From contig USKC01000021.1 in NCBI GenBank assembly GCA_900555195.1, positions 1-18,943 of the forward strand: a DNA stretch of 18,943 nucleotides, written 5' to 3'. The notes below the pieces were generated by a model, which saw only the letters and a program-made list of their open reading frames with translations, had not been told where the DNA came from and did not search any database. The DNA comes from an uncultured Lachnospiraceae bacterium (GTDB lineage: Bacteria > Bacillota > Clostridia > Lachnospirales > Lachnospiraceae). Of the stretch, positions 14,534-18,943 are shown in pieces (the stretch's first letter is position 1; each line of letters starts with the position of its first letter). The position numbers and the translations under genes were made by a program.

Positions 14534-14579
14534 CGTAAACATACGTCGAAGCATAAGCGAAATGAAAAAACACAGAAGA

Positions 14580-14609
14580 TGCGGCGCAGCTTTGGAAAAG
14601 GGTGCCGCA
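14580..14609 (+). repeat. Hairpin between dppC and dppD
   Basis: TGCGGC (14580-14585) pairs with GCCGCA (14604-14609) around an 18-nt loop, directly upstream of the GAGGGA (14615-14620) ribosome binding site of the ATPase gene. No terminator features. As in the previous spacer, a structured ~90-bp gap separates operon genes. Confidence 0.35.
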
Positions 14610-14623
14610 GAAGCGAGGGAAAG

Positions 14624-15634
14624 ATGAGCGAACAGGAAACGCTGTTGTCTATAAAGAACCTGAAAACCTATTTTGTGACGGAAGATGCCGTGCTGAAGGC
14701 AGTGGATGATGTCTCTTTTGAGGTGAGAAGAGGAGAGACGCTGGGCGTGGTGGGAGAAAGCGGCTGTGGAAAGAGCGTCAGCTGCATGTCCATCGTGAAG
14801 TTGGTGCAGGGAGAGAATGTGTCCTATGAGGGCGGGGAGATCCTTTTTGAGGGAAGGAACATGCTGGAGATGTCTGAGAAAGAGATGCGCCGGATACGGG
14901 GCAAGGAGATCTCCATCATTTTCCAGGAACCGATGACCGCGCTGAATCCGCTCTATACGATCGGAGATCAGATGAAGGAAGCGCTGAAGAACCATCAAAA
15001 GATCAGTGACAGAAAAGCAAGGGAACTGTGTGTGGAATACCTGAGAAAGGTGAAGATCCCCATGCCGGAGGAAATGATGTTCCGTTATCCGTTCAGCTTA
15101 TCCGGCGGGATGCGGCAGCGCGTGATGATCGCCATGGCCCTGATTTCTTCGCCGAAGCTCATCATTGCGGATGAGCCGACCACGGCGCTGGATGTGACCA
15201 TCCAGGCGCAGATCCTGGATTTGATGAATGAACTGAAGCAGGAGACGGGAAGTTCCTGCATTTTCATCACCCATGACCTGGGCGTGATCAGCGAAATGGC
15301 CGACCGAGTTGTGGTTATGTACGGGGGAAAGGTCTGCGAGACGGCCCCTACGGACGAGCTGTTCGAGCATGCGGCCCACCCTTATACGCTTGGGCTGATC
15401 CATTCCAGGCCGCGCGCGGATTTTGAAGGGGACAGGCTGGAAGTGATACCCGGAAATGTGCCTTCCCTGAACGATAAGCCGGAGGGATGCCCGTTCCATC
15501 CCAGATGCCGTTATGCGCAGGAGCGATGCCGCAGCCAGTTCCCGCCGGAGATCGAGTTAGAGCCGGATCACGGCGCGGGAAGCCACAAAGTGGCCTGCTG
15601 GAGATATCAGGAAGGGAGAGAGAACCTTGGATAA
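14624..15634 (+). CDS. dppD: Peptide ABC transporter ATP-binding protein, DppD type
   Basis: This is one of the two cytoplasmic ATPases that drive the importer. The start [17 protein letters not shown] at 14624 is preferred to an ATG 45 nt upstream, since GAGGGA lies just before it and the ABC domain begins here; length is 336 residues. Walker A GESGCGKS (44-51), signature LSGGMRQR (159-166), Walker B LIIADEP (179-185, Asp183/Glu184) with ALD D-loop, and switch His217 (ITHD) are all intact. The C-terminal oligopeptide-transporter extension includes [17 protein letters not shown] and a final Cys in VACW, a cysteine arrangement conserved in this subfamily and proposed in some members to hold an Fe-S cluster. 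The last 8 bp overlap the start of the next ATPase gene. Confidence 0.94.
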   Translation: MSEQETLLSIKNLKTYFVTEDAVLKAVDDVSFEVRRGETLGVVGESGCGKSVSCMSIVKLVQGENVSYEGGEILFEGRNMLEMSEKEMRRIRGKEISIIFQEPMTALNPLYTIGDQMKEALKNHQKISDRKARELCVEYLRKVKIPMPEEMMFRYPFSLSGGMRQRVMIAMALISSPKLIIADEPTTALDVTIQAQILDLMNELKQETGSSCIFITHDLGVISEMADRVVVMYGGKVCETAPTDELFEHAAHPYTLGLIHSRPRADFEGDRLEVIPGNVPSLNDKPEGCPFHPRCRYAQERCRSQFPPEIELEPDHGAGSHKVACWRYQEGRENLG

Positions 15635-16607
15635 TATCATCGAAGTCGAACACTTAAAAAAATATTTCCCCGTAAAGGGCGGTTTTATCCAGCATACGCT
15701 GGGCTATGTGCAGGCGGTGGATGATATCAGCTTCTCGATCAAAAGAGGCCGCGTGCTGGGCCTGGTGGGAGAGAGCGGCTGCGGAAAGTCCACGGCCGGA
15801 AGAACGATTCTGGGCCTTACGCCGGCCACATCCGGCAGGGTGATGTTTGACGGCAGCGACGTATGCAGCGCTTCCGGAGACAAGCTGCACGAGATTCGCA
15901 GGAAAATGCAGATCATTTTCCAGGATCCCTATTCCTCTCTGGATCCCAGGATGACGGTCTATGACCTGATCGGAGAAGGGCTGCTGGCGCAGAAACAGGT
16001 AAAGGACAGGGCGCAGCTGGAGGACAGGGTGGAAGAACTGATGGAAAAATGCGGCCTTTTCCCGGAACAGGCCCTGCGTTACCCGCATCAGTTCTCCGGA
16101 GGGCAGAGACAGAGGATCAGCATCGCCAGGGCGCTTGCGACGAATCCGAAGTTCGTGGTCTGTGATGAGGCGGTGTCCGCCTTGGACGTATCGATTCAGG
16201 CGCAGATCATCAATCTGCTGAAGGATATGCAGGAGGACATGGGTCTTACCTATCTGTTCATTTCCCATGATCTGAGCATTGTCCGGTTCATCAGTGATGA
16301 TGTGGCCGTGATGTATCTTGGACAGATTGTGGAGATGGGAAGCAAAAAGCAGATCTTTGACGCGCCTGCCCATCCGTATACACGGGCGCTGCTGTCGGCG
16401 GTTCCCGCGTTCACCCGTAAAGAAAAGGCAGAAAAAAAGCGCGTCCTTCTGGAAGGGGATCTGCCCACGCCCTACAATCCGCCGGAGGGCTGCCGGTTTG
16501 CGGGGCGCTGCCCTTATGCCAAGGATGCCTGCAGGGAAGGCGTGGCGACGGAGGATTTGGGAGACGGACATACGGTGATGTGCCTGCGCGCCAAGGAACT
16601 GAACTAG
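15627..16607 (+). CDS. dppF: Peptide ABC transporter ATP-binding protein, DppF type, TTG start
   Basis: This second ATPase forms the heterodimeric motor with the DppD-type protein. The 326-residue product begins at a TTG (15627) preceded by GGAAGGGAGAG and overlaps the upstream stop by 8 bp, so coupling is likely. The next in-frame ATG would remove the first strand of the nucleotide-binding domain, so TTG is favoured. Walker A GESGCGKS (48-55), Q-loop region IIFQDPYSSLDPRMTV (a DppF hallmark), signature FSGGQRQR (156-163), Walker B FVVCDEAVSALD and ISHD are intact. The C-terminal cysteine motif PEGCRFAGRCPYAKDAC is present. Gene order and overlap make a complete BCDF transporter. Confidence 0.94.
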   Translation: MDNIIEVEHLKKYFPVKGGFIQHTLGYVQAVDDISFSIKRGRVLGLVGESGCGKSTAGRTILGLTPATSGRVMFDGSDVCSASGDKLHEIRRKMQIIFQDPYSSLDPRMTVYDLIGEGLLAQKQVKDRAQLEDRVEELMEKCGLFPEQALRYPHQFSGGQRQRISIARALATNPKFVVCDEAVSALDVSIQAQIINLLKDMQEDMGLTYLFISHDLSIVRFISDDVAVMYLGQIVEMGSKKQIFDAPAHPYTRALLSAVPAFTRKEKAEKKRVLLEGDLPTPYNPPEGCRFAGRCPYAKDACREGVATEDLGDGHTVMCLRAKELN

Positions 16608-16626
16608 GAAAAGGGGGACGGATGGT

Positions 16627-17826
16627 ATGCTGGTTGCGGACAGAATGATAACAGGAGATGGAAAGACGGTGATCGAAGAGGGGGCTGTGGTTCTGGAAAA
16701 CGGCCGGATCAAGGCGGCCGGGCCGGTTCAGGAACTTCAGGCGCAGTTCCCCGGGGAAGAGAAGATCGTCCTTAAGGGCTGTACGCTGATGCCGGGCATG
16801 ATCGATCTGCACACACACATCGGCTATTATTATGGAGACAAGGATGAGGCGGCGTTTGCGGCAGATCCCAAATTGTGGGCATATTATGTGGGAAAGTGCA
16901 TGGAAGATACGCTGAAGGCAGGAGTGACCACCATCCGGGATGTGTCCAGCGCCGATGGGATCGGCATGACGCTGAAGCGGGCGGCTGCCGCAGGATACCT
17001 GAAAGCGCCCAGGATTTTCACCTGCCTGAAGGGGCTGTGCATGACCGGCGGACATGGATGGGGCATGAAAGGGGCGGTTGAAGAGGTGGATGGCCCGGAA
17101 GAGATCAGAAAAGCGGTGAGACGCAATATCCGCGACGGAGCGGACTGCATCAAGTTGCTGGACAGCGAGGCTTACCGGGGAGAAGAATTCAGCCAGGAAG
17201 AGCTGAACGCCGCTGTAAAAGAAGCGCATCGGTTCGGCCGCAGGGTGGCCGCCCATGCGGGATATGATCCTTCCATGGAGATGTGCATTCAGGCCGGATG
17301 CGATACCATAGAGCATGGCACGCACCTTACGGTTGAACAGGCGGAGCGAATGCGTGACAACGGTCAGATATGGGTTCCCACGATTTATGTGTTCAACTAC
17401 GCGTATGATCTGGTAAAGGAAAATATGGGCGGAGAACTTGGCGAGAACGAAGCCTATCTGAAAGATACGGTCATCACTTATCGGGAGAATTTCAAGAAAC
17501 TCTATGATACGGGCGTGATCGTAGCGACCGGAACGGATACGGACTGCTGCGGACATCCGGAGGCCTCGCCTGTCCATGTGGAATGCAGGTATATGGTGGA
17601 ATACGGCCTCACTCCTCTGGAAGCGATTGCCTGTGCAACGGCAAACGGCGCCAGGGCTTTGGGCATGGAGGACTGCCTCGGCCGGATACAGGAAGGGTAT
17701 CTGGCGGATATCATCGCGGTAGGGGGAAATCCCTGTGAGGAGATTGGAGCGCTCGGCGATGTGAGAGCGGTCTGGCAGGAAGGAAAATGCGTGTATGAAT
17801 CTGAATCAGCTGGTCTATGCCAATGA
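16627..17826 (+). CDS. Metal-dependent amidohydrolase (prolidase/imidazolonepropionase-like)
   Basis: This 399-residue member of the amidohydrolase superfamily (PF01979-type, TIM-barrel with a flanking beta-sandwich) hydrolyses amide or related bonds with one or two divalent metals. Ligands can be placed: His62-x-His64 (GMIDLHTHIGYYYG), a Lys176 that could be carboxylated (GADCIKLLDSEAY), His210 (VAAHAGYD), His230 (DTIEHGTHL) and Asp304 (VATGTDTD). The pattern resembles the group that includes Xaa-Pro and other dipeptidases acting on N-acylated or C-terminal-modified amino acids. No signal peptide: cytoplasmic. AAGGGGG lies 8-15 bp before the ATG; the gene follows dppF by 19 bp and is surely in the same operon. 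This suggests it processes what the transporter imports. Its exact substrate cannot be read. The final 32 bp overlap the LysR gene. Confidence 0.88.
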   Translation: MLVADRMITGDGKTVIEEGAVVLENGRIKAAGPVQELQAQFPGEEKIVLKGCTLMPGMIDLHTHIGYYYGDKDEAAFAADPKLWAYYVGKCMEDTLKAGVTTIRDVSSADGIGMTLKRAAAAGYLKAPRIFTCLKGLCMTGGHGWGMKGAVEEVDGPEEIRKAVRRNIRDGADCIKLLDSEAYRGEEFSQEELNAAVKEAHRFGRRVAAHAGYDPSMEMCIQAGCDTIEHGTHLTVEQAERMRDNGQIWVPTIYVFNYAYDLVKENMGGELGENEAYLKDTVITYRENFKKLYDTGVIVATGTDTDCCGHPEASPVHVECRYMVEYGLTPLEAIACATANGARALGMEDCLGRIQEGYLADIIAVGGNPCEEIGALGDVRAVWQEGKCVYESESAGLCQ

Positions 17827-18721
17827 AATTAACCGTCTGGGGTCGTTCAGCAGAGCGGCCCAGACGCTTTTTATTTCCCAGTCCGCGCTCAGCAAATCCA
17901 TCCATGCGCTGGAAGTGGAGCTGGGACGGGAGATCTTTATCAGGACGACGGAAGGAATCGCGGCCACGGATTTTGGGCGCGCGTTTCTGATGGAAGCAGA
18001 AAAGACGCTCCAGCATGTGGAGCGGATGAAAAAAATGGCTTCCCATGTGGAGGAAGGCAGGGGACAGCCGCTGCGCTTTGGCGCCACCTGCGGACAGATG
18101 ATGTTTGCGAGCGAAATCTTTGCGAGGCTTCTTGCACAGTATATGAATGTGGAAACGGATTTCCAGTTCTATCAAAAATCCTATTCGGAAGTATATGCAG
18201 ATGTGAAAGAAGGGAGAAGCAGCCTGGGAATCCTGATGACGCTGAACACTTATACAGAAGAAGCCTGTACATTATTTGAGGAAAACGGATTGGAATACCA
18301 TGCCCTGGGCCGGCTGAACGTGGGAGTGGCCCTGGCCAGAAACAATCCGCTGAATGAATTGGAACTGAACCGGATGAAAAAAGGGCTGCTATCTGAGCAG
18401 CTGCTTCTGATGACTAAGGAAACTATCTATCCTTTTACTAAAGAAGCGGAAGAGATCCGGACGGCGTTTGGCAATCCCCGGGTGGTATATGTGGCCGACA
18501 ATGATACTGCGGTCAGCTTGTGCGGACAGCTGCCCGCTTATTTCTGCGTGGCACAGTGCGGCAAGATTTATAATAAGCTGAATGTGCCGCTGTCCATGGT
18601 GATCTATCCCTGCCAGAATATTCACCTGAAATATGAATTCGGCTGGCTTAAGAAAAAGCATACGGAACTGACGCAGGTGGAGACCCGCTTTATTCATGAG
18701 ATCATGAAGCTGTTCCGTTAG
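17795..18721 (+). CDS. LysR-family transcriptional regulator
   Basis: This 308-residue LysR-type regulator has an N-terminal winged helix-turn-helix (about residues 3-62: LVYANEINRLGSFSRAAQTL, FISQSALSKSIHALEVELG, EIFIRT). A linker helix and a periplasmic-binding-protein-like effector domain follow (from about residue 92, LRFGATCGQMM). The start overlaps the amidohydrolase gene by 32 bp in another frame, with AGGAAGGA (17777-17784) 10 nt before the ATG. This makes it the last gene of the transporter operon, an arrangement less usual for LysR regulators, which more often sit divergently to their target. It most likely senses the transported compound or a product and acts on the divergent binding-protein/permease promoter region around 12302-12639. 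The effector is unknown. Confidence 0.92.
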   Translation: MNLNQLVYANEINRLGSFSRAAQTLFISQSALSKSIHALEVELGREIFIRTTEGIAATDFGRAFLMEAEKTLQHVERMKKMASHVEEGRGQPLRFGATCGQMMFASEIFARLLAQYMNVETDFQFYQKSYSEVYADVKEGRSSLGILMTLNTYTEEACTLFEENGLEYHALGRLNVGVALARNNPLNELELNRMKKGLLSEQLLLMTKETIYPFTKEAEEIRTAFGNPRVVYVADNDTAVSLCGQLPAYFCVAQCGKIYNKLNVPLSMVIYPCQNIHLKYEFGWLKKKHTELTQVETRFIHEIMKLFR

Positions 18722-18780
18722 GGGACGGCAGACAAGAAATCCTGGCCCCGTATTTTGCCGCTGCATATCCGTTCCTATGC

Positions 18781-18943
18781 CGCGCATGGGGGCCTGCAGC
18801 GTCCCTGTTCTTTTATCCGGAGGCCTCTAAAAACACCGGCACTTAGGCGGCGTCCTCTGCCGCCTTATGTGCCGTTGTGTTTTTAGCGGAGCGAAAGCGT
18901 CCTCCGGATAAAAGAACAGGGACGCTGCAGGCCCCCATGCGCG
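18781..18943. repeat. Giant foldback: perfect 43-bp inverted arms around a nested hairpin
   Basis: The left arm 18781-18823 (beginning CGCGCATGGGGGCC) and the right arm 18901-18943 are perfect reverse complements over 43 bp. The 77-bp interior is itself a hairpin (CTAAAAACAC/GTGTTTTTAG and further stems). The sole asymmetry is 3 bases on the left against 14 on the right (18887-18900, containing a GCGAAAGC mini-hairpin). No coding frame is evident. The right arm ends at the window edge and may continue. Possible natures: an expanded terminator, a miniature inverted-repeat element, or an assembly-end foldback. Confidence 0.85.
18827..18886. terminator. Bidirectional terminator-like core inside the foldback
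   Basis: CTAAAAACAC (18827-18836) pairs with GTGTTTTTAG (18877-18886), then CGGCAC with GTGCCG (18837-18842, 18869-18874) and AGGCGGC with GCCGCCT (18845-18851, 18859-18865), closing on a GTCCTCT loop. GC-rich stems flanked by A5 and T5 are the layout of a two-way intrinsic terminator. It would end the LysR transcript, whose stop codon is about 105 bp upstream. The 18722-18780 stretch before it shows no gene. Confidence 0.6.

Noticed and set aside
15654..17577. Long minus-strand frames antisense to dppF and the amidohydrolase
   Set aside because: They are mirror frames of strongly supported genes without ribosome binding sites or motifs.
18781..18943. Foldback as an invertible promoter switch (inverton)
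   Set aside because: The segment between the arms is itself nearly palindromic and contains no promoter, so inversion would change little.
18781..18943. Foldback as a CRISPR array or retron RNA
   Set aside because: There is only one inverted pair, no direct repeats with spacers, and no reverse transcriptase or cas gene in the window.

Overview
The window looks like chromosomal accessory DNA from a strictly anaerobic Firmicute, most likely a gut Clostridia of the Lachnospiraceae type. This is inferred from the moderate GC of the genes, strong AGGAGG-like ribosome binding sites, Gram-positive lipoprotein signals, an oxygen-sensitive class III ribonucleotide reductase, and the family composition. 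No rRNA, tRNA, CRISPR array, transposase or phage gene was seen.

Layout, left to right. (1) 1-3206: the 3' part of a Wadjet anti-plasmid locus, jetC (cut by the window edge) followed by jetD, both on the plus strand. A DUF1905/DUF1801 protein gene (3246-3896, minus) converges on jetD, and a 16-bp perfect inverted repeat links the two gene ends. (2) 3900-4923: an AT-rich control region rich in dyads, then a Phd-type antitoxin and a PIN-domain toxin overlapping by 4 bp, with a promoter/operator directly in front. Together with Wadjet this resembles a small defence/stability island. (3) 5162-6208: a TPR-repeat lipoprotein with its own extended -10 promoter. (4) 6291-8958: nrdD with two NrdR-box-like sites exactly 32 bp apart, a near-consensus promoter, a roughly 175-nt structured leader, and a C-terminal glutaredoxin-like domain (CPNC) fused behind the glycyl-radical domain. 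No nrdG is present in the window. A bidirectional terminator separates nrdD from the next gene.

(5) 9138-18721: a peptide-handling cluster. On the minus strand are a lipoprotein substrate-binding protein (SBP family 5) and a cytoplasmic serine beta-lactamase-fold hydrolase. Divergently, on the plus strand, are two permeases, two ATPases, a metal-dependent amidohydrolase and a LysR regulator, the last overlapping the hydrolase gene by 32 bp. The simplest reading is one regulated unit: the binding protein captures an oligopeptide or peptide-like compound, the DppBCDF-type transporter imports it, and the two unrelated cytoplasmic hydrolases process it. The LysR protein probably acts on the shared 338-bp divergent promoter region. 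The substrate cannot be read from the sequence.

(6) 18722-18943: a non-coding tail dominated by a very large hairpin. Perfect 43-bp inverted arms (18781-18823 and 18901-18943) enclose a second nested hairpin that looks like a bidirectional terminator. The right arm ends exactly at the window edge. It could be a terminator expanded into a foldback, a miniature inverted-repeat element, or an assembly-end artefact.

No wholly new system can be demonstrated. The points most worth following are the right-end foldback, the NrdD-redoxin fusion with its NrdR control region and structured leader, and the two-hydrolase peptide cluster.
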